From Bacteroidaceae bacterium (GTDB lineage Bacteria > Bacteroidota > Bacteroidia > Bacteroidales > Bacteroidaceae): DNA of 64,000 nucleotides. Position 1 is the first letter of the stretch. Each line of letters starts with the position of its first letter. The position numbers were made by a program, and so were the translations under genes. This document shows, piece by piece, positions 41,147 through 49,998 of the stretch. Under the pieces are notes generated by a model. It was not told the origin of the DNA. It worked only from the letters and a program-made list of their open reading frames with translations, and ran no database searches. The DNA is taken from assembly GCA_017525235.1 (NCBI GenBank), contig JAFXTC010000057.1:16075-80074 (forward strand), in the 5' to 3' direction.

Positions 41147-44100
41147 ATGAAGAGAACCTTTACCTTTCTCCTTGCCGTGCTATCAATGCTCCTTGCTGTT
41201 CCATCATGGGCACAAGTACTGATAGATAATCCCATAACCTCTTTTTCGCCAGATAAGAAGTATGTTATCCAGACAAATGGTCAGGATGGGTCAACACACT
41301 GGATGTTTGATGCAGGAACAAATATCAGCGCCGACAACAACATGGATGTAACCACGCCCGATGCCAAATACATCTGGACCATCACTGCCAATGGCGAAAA
41401 ATACATGGTTCAAAACCTAAGCTCCAAACGTTACATCAGCGTTGATGGAAAAAGCAACGGTGGAGCTACTTCAACAAAAAGCGAGGTTACCACGCTCTTC
41501 ATCGAGGTGGACGACGGCAATTGTGCGTTCAAGAATGAGTCGGGACAATATATCGACATGCAATATGGCGGCATGTCGCCCTGCACATGGTCTGGCGGTG
41601 TGAACGGTTCACGTGTACTGAACATATATGAAGTGAATGTCGAGTTGTCTGAAACAGAAATCCTGTTGAGCAAACTTAACGACAGACTGGTGCTGTACGA
41701 CAAGTATCTGCCGGATTACGGTTCTGAGACCATCGACCGAGGTACAGAGATTGGTCAGTACAATGCCAGCGATGAGTTGTATGAGACATTCATCAATGCT
41801 GTTCAGAGGGCACTTAATATCGTAAGCGAGATTGAGGAAATTCCTTCTAACGAGGAACTGGAGACTCTGATTGAGACTATCGACAAGAGTTATGCCGATA
41901 TTATGGCCACCTTGGTTAAACTGACCATCGCCAACGGCAACTACCGAATTGTCAGCGCTATGGAATGGACAAAGACCATCAGAACGGATACGGGCGAGGT
42001 GGATTCTGACAATAATCCCATCTACATTGAAACCACGGTGCATCCCCAAAAGGCTATGTATGCCACCTTGGAGGACATGAAAGCCATGTGGGCCACCTTA
42101 GACAGTACAGACTGCCGCTATCTATGGACAATCACCAATAATTCCGCTACAGGTTTTATTACTTTGATGAATATTGCCACAGATGGTATTTTGAACGACT
42201 GTTCACAGAGTACGCAGGCAACTCTTAGTACCACCAGTACAACTGAAATGTACTACGAATATGAAGGACGTACGGAAACCGGCAAGATAAAAGTTGCCAT
42301 GCGTCCCAGCAACCGAGGCGGATATGGATTCCTTCACGCCAATAACCATGGCGGTGGTTCAGGCGACCATAGCAATATCGTCGGATGGGAGGCTGCAGCC
42401 GATGCGAGTCAATGGATTCTGGAACCTGTTAGCGACGAGGAAGTAAAGAAACTGGTTGATAACTATGCTCCCATCAAGAATCACGAGCTACTCGTCAGCA
42501 TGTATCAACAACTTATTGTGAAGGCGGACAGCCTCATTGAGGTGGCTACCGACGAAACACGCACAGAGCTCATCACCAGGGCTTCACAGTTGAGTTGTCC
42601 TTTTGGACAGAATGATCTTAACCCTAACAGCCCTGACGGTGGCGATATAGGTTCTCTAATAGATAACAATGCTAACACATATTATCATACTGTGTGGAGT
42701 GGTGGTGCACAAGAGCCTGGCTCACACTGGCTGTTTGCCACATTCGATGAACCTGTAGGCGGTGACTTGCAGATAACAATCACACGTCGTACAGGAGCCA
42801 CCAACGATCATGTAAGCAAAATGGATGTTTACGGTGGCACAGATATGGGGGGCGATGACGACAGTTTTGTACTTTTGGCTCAGTTGGATTTCCCATATAA
42901 CAAGCAAGGCGAGGTTGTTAACTCTGCATTGTTCAATGTAGAGGGAACTTACTCCGTTTACAAGTATGTGGTTACAGAAACATCGCCCACATCTTACAAT
43001 CGCGGATACTTCCACATGGCTGAATTCAATATGCTACAGATTAGTGTAAACGAGAACAATCAGCTAAAGGGTATGGGCGAGATAGGTGCTAAATTGGTTG
43101 AAGAAGTGACAAAAGCCAAGGAAATAGACCTTGAAGATCTCGACGTTAGTGATTACGAAGCCTTGAAGACTGCTTACGATGCAGCCAAGGCTATCTATGT
43201 TGATCCCACACCATTACGCGAAGCTATCAAGCGCAACATGAACGCTACAGAACTGGTAGTTATTGGTACCAATCCTGGTTACTGGAGTGCAGAAAGCAGT
43301 GCCGGTTCCCTCGATACAGTTCTCAAGGAAGCAGCCGAATATGACAAGGCTGGTGTTTATACGCAGGCCCAGACGGATGAATATATCCGGCTGATTGAGG
43401 CTGGGGTAGGCGATATCATGTCGTGTGCCAATCCTGTTGAGGAAGGGAAATGGTATGCCATTCACTTTGCATCAGAAGAAATGTACAATCAATACGGGTG
43501 GCAAAAAGGTAATGCAGTTAACACCAAGCTAGGCGATCTTTATAACAACTACATAGCTCCTGCTAACGTGGAGTCGAATGGTGAAGACAATGAGATGTTG
43601 GTATTGCCAGAGATGGACAATGTTACTCGCGGGCAGGCACTTCGTTTTGTCAGCGACCAGATTATTGAGGCAATGGATCAGACCGCCTTCCGTTTTGTTG
43701 CCCAAGGCGACAGCGCATTCGCGATACAGCATAAGAGCGGACTTTATATTAATGGTGCTGGCGTCAGCACAAATCTTTCGTTGAGCCTTACTCCTGCGCT
43801 CTTTAATGTACGCGCTGTAGGTTTGGGTAAGGTGCTGATACATGCCCGTGACCTAAAGGGCAGCGAATACGGAGATAACCCCGTTTATCTGCATGCCCAG
43901 AATGCAGGACACTCTCTGGTAACATGGACAGCTACAGAGATTGAAAGCAATAGTGCTCTCTTTATTTCCGAAATTGACGAAAGTGAACTATATGACACCG
44001 AGTTAGCTGAGGGCATAAAAGAAAGTATAAAGCCCAACAGCATGCGCATCTGGTGCTATCCTGTAGGTTTCAGTGTTTCAGAAGGCGAACTATACGAATA

Positions 44101-44656
44101 CATGGGAACTTACGAAAAAGACAATGCCTGGCATTATGCCTTCAATAAGGTGGAAGAGGCAAAGCCTGGTCAGCCTGTTCTGTATGTCAATGGTAGTCTG
44201 TCTTCTTTCGACAAGGATGCTGAGGATGAGTATGAAACGCTCGCCATTACAGGCACGAGTTTTGCGCCAGAGCCAATAACGGGGAACGGATTCTATGGAA
44301 CTTACACATATCAGTGGGTTGGTCCTGGAATGGTTGTTGTTTATGGTGGTGACTTTGGTAGTTGGGGAAATACTCTTGTGGAAGCCACTGGCAATGATAA
44401 CACGAATTGTACACGTGATGTTACTGCTAATACAGGTTACATCGTTCCGAATGAGAGTGTCATCAGCGAGGCTGACTTTGATCTTGTATTCATCATCGAA
44501 GGTGAATCAACAGGTATAAACAATCTCACCCCAACCTTCTCTAAAGGCGAGGGAGCCATATTCGATCTTTCAGGAAGAAAAATAGATAATTCTCAATTAA
44601 AAACGGGCATCTACATTGTCAATGGCAAAAAGGTTCTTGTTCATAAGAACAGATAG
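41147..44656 (+). CDS. Large secreted protein with F5/8-type C domain and conserved tail
   Basis: An 1169-residue exported protein of unknown role. Signal peptide to about S-W-A-Q (23). A ricin-like/beta-trefoil-like stretch at about 25-165 (Y-I-W-T-I, K-R-Y-I-S-V-D-G), a helical linker (170-260), a second trefoil-like stretch (260-430), then a discoidin/F5/8-type C module (about 480-635: L-I-D-N-N-A-N-T-Y-Y-H-T, S-H-W-L-F-A-T-F, D-V-Y-G-G-T). Another helical part and a beta-rich part follow. It ends with the shared tail (I-F-D-L-S-G-R-K-I ... G-I-Y-I-V-N-G-K-K-V-L-V), a likely type IX-like secretion or anchoring signal. No catalytic domain recognised; carbohydrate binding is the likely job. 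Confidence 0.8.
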   Translation: MKRTFTFLLAVLSMLLAVPSWAQVLIDNPITSFSPDKKYVIQTNGQDGSTHWMFDAGTNISADNNMDVTTPDAKYIWTITANGEKYMVQNLSSKRYISVDGKSNGGATSTKSEVTTLFIEVDDGNCAFKNESGQYIDMQYGGMSPCTWSGGVNGSRVLNIYEVNVELSETEILLSKLNDRLVLYDKYLPDYGSETIDRGTEIGQYNASDELYETFINAVQRALNIVSEIEEIPSNEELETLIETIDKSYADIMATLVKLTIANGNYRIVSAMEWTKTIRTDTGEVDSDNNPIYIETTVHPQKAMYATLEDMKAMWATLDSTDCRYLWTITNNSATGFITLMNIATDGILNDCSQSTQATLSTTSTTEMYYEYEGRTETGKIKVAMRPSNRGGYGFLHANNHGGGSGDHSNIVGWEAAADASQWILEPVSDEEVKKLVDNYAPIKNHELLVSMYQQLIVKADSLIEVATDETRTELITRASQLSCPFGQNDLNPNSPDGGDIGSLIDNNANTYYHTVWSGGAQEPGSHWLFATFDEPVGGDLQITITRRTGATNDHVSKMDVYGGTDMGGDDDSFVLLAQLDFPYNKQGEVVNSALFNVEGTYSVYKYVVTETSPTSYNRGYFHMAEFNMLQISVNENNQLKGMGEIGAKLVEEVTKAKEIDLEDLDVSDYEALKTAYDAAKAIYVDPTPLREAIKRNMNATELVVIGTNPGYWSAESSAGSLDTVLKEAAEYDKAGVYTQAQTDEYIRLIEAGVGDIMSCANPVEEGKWYAIHFASEEMYNQYGWQKGNAVNTKLGDLYNNYIAPANVESNGEDNEMLVLPEMDNVTRGQALRFVSDQIIEAMDQTAFRFVAQGDSAFAIQHKSGLYINGAGVSTNLSLSLTPALFNVRAVGLGKVLIHARDLKGSEYGDNPVYLHAQNAGHSLVTWTATEIESNSALFISEIDESELYDTELAEGIKESIKPNSMRIWCYPVGFSVSEGELYEYMGTYEKDNAWHYAFNKVEEAKPGQPVLYVNGSLSSFDKDAEDEYETLAITGTSFAPEPITGNGFYGTYTYQWVGPGMVVVYGGDFGSWGNTLVEATGNDNTNCTRDVTANTGYIVPNESVISEADFDLVFIIEGESTGINNLTPTFSKGEGAIFDLSGRKIDNSQLKTGIYIVNGKKVLVHKNR

Positions 44657-44669
44657 TACCGCAATATGG

Positions 44670-44704
44670 GTTCGCTCACATTTGTAGTGTGAGCGGACTC
44701 TTTT
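44670..44704 (+). terminator. Rho-independent terminator
   Basis: Eleven-pair stem GTTCGCTCACA / TGTGAGCGGAC (one G-U) with seven-base loop, then TCTTTT. 14 bp after the stop of the 1169-residue gene. Confidence 0.85.
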
Positions 44705-44792
44705 AGAATCAATGTTTTTTAAGTGATGAAGGATGAGTCTGGCAGACGCCAGGCTCTCCTTTTATTTTGTGTGTTAAGCAAATGTTAAAAAC

Positions 44793-44892
44793 GCGACGTG
44801 TCGCAAAGCCAAACGCGACGTGTCGTGTTGGCCGATGCGACGTGTCGTGTTGGCCGATGCGACGTGTCGTGTTGGCCGATGCGACGTGTGGC
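44793..44892. repeat. 22-bp tandem repeat array, GCGACGTGTCG core
   Basis: Five units starting at 44793, 44815, 44837, 44859 and 44881, exactly 22 bp apart. Each begins with GCGACGTGTCG (palindromic core GCGACGTGTCGC), and the inner units continue TGTTGGCCGAT; the first and last are degenerate or partial. The GC content contrasts with the AT-rich flanks. No CRISPR-like variable spacers. Confidence 0.9.
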
Positions 44893-45039
44893 ATATATAA
44901 ACAGTTAGGGCCCGACTTAAAGTCGAGCCCCAATTTGAGTATTAATTTTGTAAGTTAGTTACCTAAATTACTTAACAGCAATCTTGAACTTCGTTCGAGC
45001 TTGCTCACGTTCGGAAGTGTGAGCTAGCTCTCACTTCAC

Positions 45040-45660
45040 TCACTTAACTGCAACCTTCTTGCCATCAACTACGAAGATACCCTTCTGAGCCTTGCTTACA
45101 CGCTGACCGTTCAGGTTGTAGATAACGCCGCTCTTTGTCTGCTCAGCAGAAATAGCGTTGATAGCGTCGGGATTCAGCTCGACATAAATCTTAGCAGTTT
45201 TATCACCATCCTGATAGTATGCATTAATTGTCTTTGGATCGTTGCCGTCACCCTGATCAGAGAAGTTGATATCATATACCTCAACAGTACCACTCAAAGT
45301 TCCATCTAATTTCATATAAAAAACTTCACCGTCTTCTCCAGTGATACTCAAATTCTGAGGACAAGCCAAATTGATTGAATATACATTATCAGAAGGTGAC
45401 TTAACATCAAATGTGTAATTGCTACCCTTTGCACGTGTATTATTCTTCTTGATAATTTCCTCTTCGTCTTCGTTAAGCGCAACAGTTACACCCTCAGGGA
45501 GTTTAACCTTGACACCAACTCCAGTAAGAGGGAAGTTGTTCTTAACGATGAAGGTCAGAACATCGTTGTTACGGCCAGTTACAGTCAAAGAAGCCTCGTT
45601 CTGTGCCATGGCTGTCAAAGTCAGAGCAAAGACAGCTAATAAAGTAAAGATCTTTTTCAT
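45040..45660 (-). CDS. Small secreted cohesin-like beta-sandwich protein with conserved tail
   Basis: A 206-residue exported protein: signal peptide MKKIFTLLAVFALTLTAMAQ, then a beta-rich domain (about 22-150) whose pattern (F-I-V-K-N-N-F-P-L-T-G-V-G-V-K-V-K-L-P-E-G-V-T) resembles cohesin-type sandwiches, and the tail V-I-Y-N-L-N-G-Q-R-V-S-K ... V-D-G-K-K-V-A-V-K at the C-terminus. Fold assignment is by eye only. It follows the dockerin-bearing gene by 53 bp and is likely in its operon. Confidence 0.7.
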   Translation of the reverse strand: MKKIFTLLAVFALTLTAMAQNEASLTVTGRNNDVLTFIVKNNFPLTGVGVKVKLPEGVTVALNEDEEEIIKKNNTRAKGSNYTFDVKSPSDNVYSINLACPQNLSITGEDGEVFYMKLDGTLSGTVEVYDINFSDQGDGNDPKTINAYYQDGDKTAKIYVELNPDAINAISAEQTKSGVIYNLNGQRVSKAQKGIFVVDGKKVAVK

Positions 45661-45713
45661 ACTCTAATTATTTTAAATGTTTAATATAATATTCAACTAA
45701 TAATGATCAACAT

Positions 45714-46379
45714 TTATTCTGCTGGCTTGTTAGCAATAATTGTCAGAAGAGCTGAGAGGTCAGCAACAGTTACTTCACCATCACCAGTAACATCGGCAGC
45801 GGGATACTCTGTAGCAGTACCACTATTAGCAATGATTGTCAGAAGAGCAGAAACATCAGCAACGGTAACGTCGTTATCACCTGTAATATCACCAGGCACT
45901 CCTTCCTCTGAACCTTCTTCAACAGTCAATGTGAAAGTCTTGGGATAACCTGCATGATCAACAGTGCTACCACCCTCTGCAGTCAGCAACTCATCAACAA
46001 GCTGAAGAGTATATGTGCCAACAGCCAAATCCTTGGGAACGGTAATAGTAAACTTAGCAACTACACCTTCACCGGCAGCAACAGCAGTTTCAGTCTCAGA
46101 GAACCAAGCACCTTCGCTTTCTACAATGGGAGAAGTCCAACGCTCAGCAGCAACAGGAACTGAAACAGTTGTACCATCCATACCTTCAGCAAGAACGAGG
46201 GTAGCTTTCCAGTTAATGATTGGAAGAGCATTCTTCAGTGTCAGGGTTACCTCTACTGACTGGCCCTGCTTAACTGTAGCGTTGCTCGCTGACAAGTAAT
46301 TCTGTTCGCGCTTAATAGCAGCGTTAGCACTTACAAGAGTGCAAACTGCCATCATCAATAATAAAAATCTTCTTTTCAT
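45714..46379 (-). CDS. Secreted protein with cohesin-like and dockerin type I domains
   Basis: 221 residues: signal peptide to about S-A-N-A (20); a cohesin-like sandwich (about 28-155: V-K-Q-G-Q-S-V-E-V-T-L-T-L-K-N near the start, A-A-G-E-G-V-V-A-K-F-T-I-T-V later); then a two-repeat dockerin at 163-218. Repeat 1 is D-I-T-G-D-N-D-V-T-V-A-D-V-S-A-L-L-T-I-I, repeat 2 D-V-T-G-D-G-E-V-T-V-A-D-L-S-A-L-L-T-I-I; calcium positions 1, 3, 5, 9 and 12 are filled by D/T/D/T/D. Dockerins dock onto cohesins in cellulosome-like assemblies; a partner may be the neighbouring protein. Strong promoter upstream. Confidence 0.82.
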   Translation of the reverse strand: MKRRFLLLMMAVCTLVSANAAIKREQNYLSASNATVKQGQSVEVTLTLKNALPIINWKATLVLAEGMDGTTVSVPVAAERWTSPIVESEGAWFSETETAVAAGEGVVAKFTITVPKDLAVGTYTLQLVDELLTAEGGSTVDHAGYPKTFTLTVEEGSEEGVPGDITGDNDVTVADVSALLTIIANSGTATEYPAADVTGDGEVTVADLSALLTIIANKPAE

Positions 46380-46473
46380 AAGATAAATTTTTAAAGTGAA
46401 TAAATTGTTAATTTTATTTGTTTTCGTTATTGTTTATAGTTAGCTTTTTAGGTCTAAACACAATTATACGATG

Positions 46474-46504
46474 CAAACTTACACATTTTTTCTCAATCAC
46501 CAAA
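46474..46504 (-). promoter_or_regulatory. Bacteroidota promoter for the dockerin gene
   Basis: On the minus strand: TTTG (46501-46504), 19-nt spacer, TAAGTTTG (46474-46481). The -33 box is also the end of a second possible -7 box, TATCTTTG (46501-46508). It leaves a leader of about 90 nt. Confidence 0.75.
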
Positions 46505-46574
46505 GATAATTTTACTTTTTTTTGATTTTTTTTGTTAGAAAATGTCTTTTGCCGTGATAATTGAGTTAAAGTTG

Positions 46575-46600
46575 AGCCGTTTTTGTGTTAATTAACGGCT
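46575..46600 (-). terminator. Probable terminator of the GH97-epimerase operon
   Basis: Stem AGCCGTT / AACGGCT with a 12-base loop downstream of the epimerase stop (46629) and before the dockerin promoter. The U-run is weak. Confidence 0.4.
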
Positions 46601-46628
46601 TTAGATAATGTTTGATAATAGGGTAGGG

Positions 46629-47675
46629 CTATAGCCACCCGTTCTCTTGATACCACCTTATTGTAGCCGGCACTCCTTGCTCAAGTTTCCACTGGGGCTG
46701 GTAGTTGAAATCACGCTTGGCAGGCTCTATGTCACACTGCCAGTTGCGCTGGCTAAGAATATAGAACTTGTCGTCGTTCAGGGCATTCATTTTACCAGTA
46801 ATATGACTCACGCGCGTGCTTACCCAACAGATAATGCGCAGTAACCAAAGGGGAGCTTTTATGTGTAGCACCCACGGATTGCCAAGATGTTGTTGCAAAA
46901 GGTCGCTGAAACGACGGCTGTTATACACCTCCCCGTCGCTGAGGAAGTAGCCTTTCCCTTCTGCAGCAGGCGCCTCCATACATTTATATATAGCCTGCAC
47001 CACATCCATCATATAGACAAACGTTATCTCCTGCGGTTTGTAGCCTACAGCAAAGTCAATGTGCTGCTTGATACTTTTCGCCATCATGAAATAGTCTTTC
47101 TCGCGTGGTCCGTAAACACCTGTCGGCCTGAGGATTGTAAAAGGAAAATCCTGCTGCTGGAGCAGATATTCTTCGGCTTTCAGCTTACTCTTGCCGTATG
47201 CGGTATTGGGTGCTGGGGTATCAGTAAGGAGTATGGGGTTGTATATCCACGGATTCTCTGCAGAAGGTTTTCGCACGGGTTTCTCTCGGATGGCACCGAA
47301 AATACTGAGGCTGCTTACAAAGACAAAACGCCTGGGTATCATATCAGCATTCCGAAGTGCATCGATAAGATGTCGTGTACCATCGGTGTTGGTGCGGTAA
47401 AAATCCTTCTCGTCCAGACATTTGGTGGCACCTGCAGCATGCACTACATAGTCCCAACCTTTACCGCCCATCTGCTCCTTATACTGTTGTATCTGCTGTA
47501 GCAGAAGGTCGGGGTCTGAAAGGTCGAGTTGGGCAAAACGGATACGTTCGTCTTGCAGATAGCCTCGGCTACTGGTGCCGCGCATGCCGGCCCAAACCTC
47601 GAACCCTTTGTCTAGTCCCTCCTGAACAATATAACTACCTATGAAGCCGCTGGCTCCTGTGACCAATATTCTCAT
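46629..47675 (-). CDS. NAD(P)-dependent epimerase/dehydratase (extended SDR)
   Basis: A 348-residue extended short-chain dehydrogenase. Rossmann motif G-A-S-G-F-I-G-S (7-14), N-A-A-G strand equivalent V-H-A-A-G-A-T-K, catalytic Ser in F-V-S-S-L-S, and Y-x3-K as A-Y-G-K-S-K. This branch includes nucleotide-sugar epimerases and 3-beta-hydroxysteroid dehydrogenase-like enzymes; the substrate is not clear. No signal peptide. Its ATG overlaps the stop of the protease gene by four bases (ATGA), so the two are co-translated although one product is exported and the other is cytoplasmic. Confidence 0.85.
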   Translation of the reverse strand: MRILVTGASGFIGSYIVQEGLDKGFEVWAGMRGTSSRGYLQDERIRFAQLDLSDPDLLLQQIQQYKEQMGGKGWDYVVHAAGATKCLDEKDFYRTNTDGTRHLIDALRNADMIPRRFVFVSSLSIFGAIREKPVRKPSAENPWIYNPILLTDTPAPNTAYGKSKLKAEEYLLQQQDFPFTILRPTGVYGPREKDYFMMAKSIKQHIDFAVGYKPQEITFVYMMDVVQAIYKCMEAPAAEGKGYFLSDGEVYNSRRFSDLLQQHLGNPWVLHIKAPLWLLRIICWVSTRVSHITGKMNALNDDKFYILSQRNWQCDIEPAKRDFNYQPQWKLEQGVPATIRWYQENGWL

Positions 47676-49213
47676 TCCTCGTCAGGGACTTCTTCCTCCT
47701 CCTCATCATCAGGAGTTGGTCCGTAAGATTTCAGGTTATACATCTCAAGCATTGCTGGACTGAGGAATCTGTCGTTATAGCCCATAGTGAACTTGGGAGG
47801 AATGTAGCCACCCAAATCCTGACGTTTATAAGGAGCTGCGGCACCTGGCATTACCAAGCGGAAGTCGATGGTAAGCATGGTACTGCGCTTGTTGGGAATC
47901 TCCAACACACCGTCTACAGACGAAACACCCCAAGGATTACGCATGGAGAATTCGTAAGTTTCGGGGTAACGAGTATACATAACGGTAAAGGCATGGGCTG
48001 TAACAGTCTCTAAAGTTCCGCAAAGTATACCTCCCTTGTTGAAACCGCCGACACTGATCATACCATTCTTCAGCGCATAGTCAACCACCATCGTGAGCTC
48101 GCCGTTCCAAAGCTTGCCTGAATTGATTGCCCAACTGTCACCGTCTCCGGTAAATGGGGGAGCGGCATGTTCTGTGCCGATACCGCCAAGACCGCCGGTC
48201 TTAAAGCATGTGAGCCACTTCATAAGTGCCTTTTCCATGATGGTTGCCCAGTTGAATACATCATTTTTCCCGGTTACCTGTACACACTCTCCGTTGCTCT
48301 TACACAAGAGTTTATTATCTACAACCACATCTATTGGGTTACCCATCGGGTCGTACATCTTTAACGTATAAGATGAAGAGCTGTTCTTGGTTATGATGCT
48401 CTTGATAAAATCGGGATAAATGTAAGCCAGAGATGCAAAGACGGCACACATAGAGCAGTCGCCTATGCCATGCTGGTTCACATCGGCAGGTGTAGGATTG
48501 CCGCCATTGAGAGGATACAGGTTGATGGTTTTAGCCTTCCATGTATTGTAATCCTTGTTTGCATCAGCAAGCGTATAATCTGGTTGATTGCTGGGATCTG
48601 CTAACCACTCAATCTGTTCTTGGGTAGCTGCGGAATACTTGGCATAATGGCTGCCCATAGGTGTTTTGTCGGAATGAGTAGCGCCGCTTTTCTGATTCCA
48701 CACCTTAGTTGTATCTGTATATTCGTTACGGGTGGGGAAGGAAGTAATTTCCGTAGCATCATGGGCCGCCATCATAGTATTGTAGAAATGACGGGTGATG
48801 CTGCCCACCTTCAGAACAAGCAGTTCGTCTTCCTTGGCAATAATCGTGTAGGTGCTGGTTGTAGCGCCTTCTTTACGTGGAATCGCTTTGAAGCTTTTCA
48901 TGTCCTCGGCATATTCCAAGTCAAAAATTTCTTCAGCGCCACTGGATTTTACCTGTTTCATTATAGTGCCGTTGAAGACCCACTTCTCATCACCATTGTA
49001 ATGTGTGGTCGAACTGCTCATAACACGCCAACCCAGATACCAGTATCCGCTGATTTGACCAGGTAACGACTCAGGAATGAATTCCATGCTCTGAATTCTT
49101 TTTACATCGAAAGAGACAATGGAATTGTCGCTCAAAGTAATGTCAAGACGTTGTGCGTTTACTACAACGCCTACCATCATAAAGATGGCAACAAGGAATA
49201 GGTTACGTTTCAT
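47672..49213 (-). CDS. Secreted calpain-like (C2) cysteine protease
   Basis: 513 residues with signal peptide to about N-A-Q (21). The N-terminal part has the Bacteroidota motif I-T-L-S-D-N-S-I-V-S-F-D-V and a lipocalin-like stretch (about 53-145). The protease core is calpain-like: H-G-I-G-D-C-S-M-C-A-V-F-A-S-L-A with catalytic Cys253, A-H-A-F-T-V with His407, and S-M-R-N-P-W-G with Asn426; F-N-W-A-T-I-M-E-K-A-L also fits. No calcium EF-hands. The C-terminus is very acidic (D-D-E-E-E-E-E). It starts 5 bp after the glycerophosphodiesterase stop. Protein substrate unknown. Confidence 0.85.
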   Translation of the reverse strand: MKRNLFLVAIFMMVGVVVNAQRLDITLSDNSIVSFDVKRIQSMEFIPESLPGQISGYWYLGWRVMSSSTTHYNGDEKWVFNGTIMKQVKSSGAEEIFDLEYAEDMKSFKAIPRKEGATTSTYTIIAKEDELLVLKVGSITRHFYNTMMAAHDATEITSFPTRNEYTDTTKVWNQKSGATHSDKTPMGSHYAKYSAATQEQIEWLADPSNQPDYTLADANKDYNTWKAKTINLYPLNGGNPTPADVNQHGIGDCSMCAVFASLAYIYPDFIKSIITKNSSSSYTLKMYDPMGNPIDVVVDNKLLCKSNGECVQVTGKNDVFNWATIMEKALMKWLTCFKTGGLGGIGTEHAAPPFTGDGDSWAINSGKLWNGELTMVVDYALKNGMISVGGFNKGGILCGTLETVTAHAFTVMYTRYPETYEFSMRNPWGVSSVDGVLEIPNKRSTMLTIDFRLVMPGAAAPYKRQDLGGYIPPKFTMGYNDRFLSPAMLEMYNLKSYGPTPDDEEEEEVPDEE

Positions 49214-49218
49214 TTTCG

Positions 49219-49998
49219 TTATTTAGATTTTTTGATGATATTCCCTAGAATTTCCGGATCATTAGTAGTGATAATATCTATACCCTTTAAGTTAGCAAAT
49301 TCAGCAAGCGCCTCTTCTCCGTCAACAGTCCAGACATTCACTTCCACACCCAGTTGCTGTGATTCTGTCAGCCATTCAGGATGTTTCTTGAAAACATTGA
49401 AGTGATAGTCTATACCCGTCAAGCCAATTGTCTTGATATCCTTAGGTGAAATGTCGCCGTTCAGATAAGCAATCTTGGCATTTGGCTCCTGTGCATGCAA
49501 GTATTCACAAGCATGCTTGCTGAAAGAAATGTACTCGGTGCGTTTCTGTAGTTTCAGCATGTGAACCAACTCCAGACAACGCTGCACAATGCGTTCATCA
49601 CGTTGGTCAGTGCTGTGAGGCTTAATTTCCAGAATCAGTTGACAACCTTCTAACTTTGACCCCTCCAACAGATACTGTTGCAGGGTAGGGATGAACTCCC
49701 CGTTAGCCAGGCGATGGTTCATCAGTTCGGCATAAGTAGCATCCTCTATCCTGATGCCATTGATGGTTGCATCATGAAAGACCACGGGAACACCGTCTAC
49801 AGTTAACCACACATCAAACTCCGACCCATAACAGCCAATGGCTGCTGCCTTTTGCAATGACGTGATGGAATTCTGAGCGCTTCCTTCAGTTCGCCAGTAA
49901 CCGCGATGGGCCACAACCTTTGGCTGCGCATACACTGTCAGTGATGCGAAGGCCAAAACTAATGTAATAAAGATAGTTTTCAATTCTTTACTCTTCAC
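49219..49998 (-). CDS. Glycerophosphodiester phosphodiesterase, periplasmic
   Basis: Hydrolyses glycerophosphodiesters to glycerol 3-phosphate and an alcohol; 259 residues with signal peptide to about V-Y-A-Q (25). GDPD motifs: V-A-H-R-G (His31, Arg32), G-S-E-F-D-V-W-L (Glu60, Asp62), V-F-H-D (His75), L-I-L-E-I-K-P and a C-terminal V-N-V-W-T-V-D. Complete at a typical length. Overlaps the GH97 gene by four bases upstream and sits 5 bp before the protease gene. Confidence 0.92.
   Translation of the reverse strand: MKSKELKTIFITLVLAFASLTVYAQPKVVAHRGYWRTEGSAQNSITSLQKAAAIGCYGSEFDVWLTVDGVPVVFHDATINGIRIEDATYAELMNHRLANGEFIPTLQQYLLEGSKLEGCQLILEIKPHSTDQRDERIVQRCLELVHMLKLQKRTEYISFSKHACEYLHAQEPNAKIAYLNGDISPKDIKTIGLTGIDYHFNVFKKHPEWLTESQQLGVEVNVWTVDGEEALAEFANLKGIDIITTNDPEILGNIIKKSK

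Larger units (their letters stand above)
44657..45039. other. Intergenic region with terminator and repeats, no gene
   Basis: 383 bp between convergent genes. It holds the terminator at 44670, the 22-bp tandem array at 44793-44892, a hairpin GGGCCCGACTT / AGTCGAGCCC near 44908-44930 and a palindrome around GTGAGCTAGCTCTCAC (45019-45034). Open frames through the array are artefacts of the repeat. Confidence 0.7.

Noticed and set aside
44793-44892. CRISPR array
   Set aside because: Units are contiguous 22-bp tandem repeats with identical inter-core sequence; no variable spacers and no cas genes. The same holds for 25042-25102.
44767-44958. Short frames through the 22-bp array on both strands
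   Set aside because: The repeat unit has no stop in some frames, which produces artificial ORFs.
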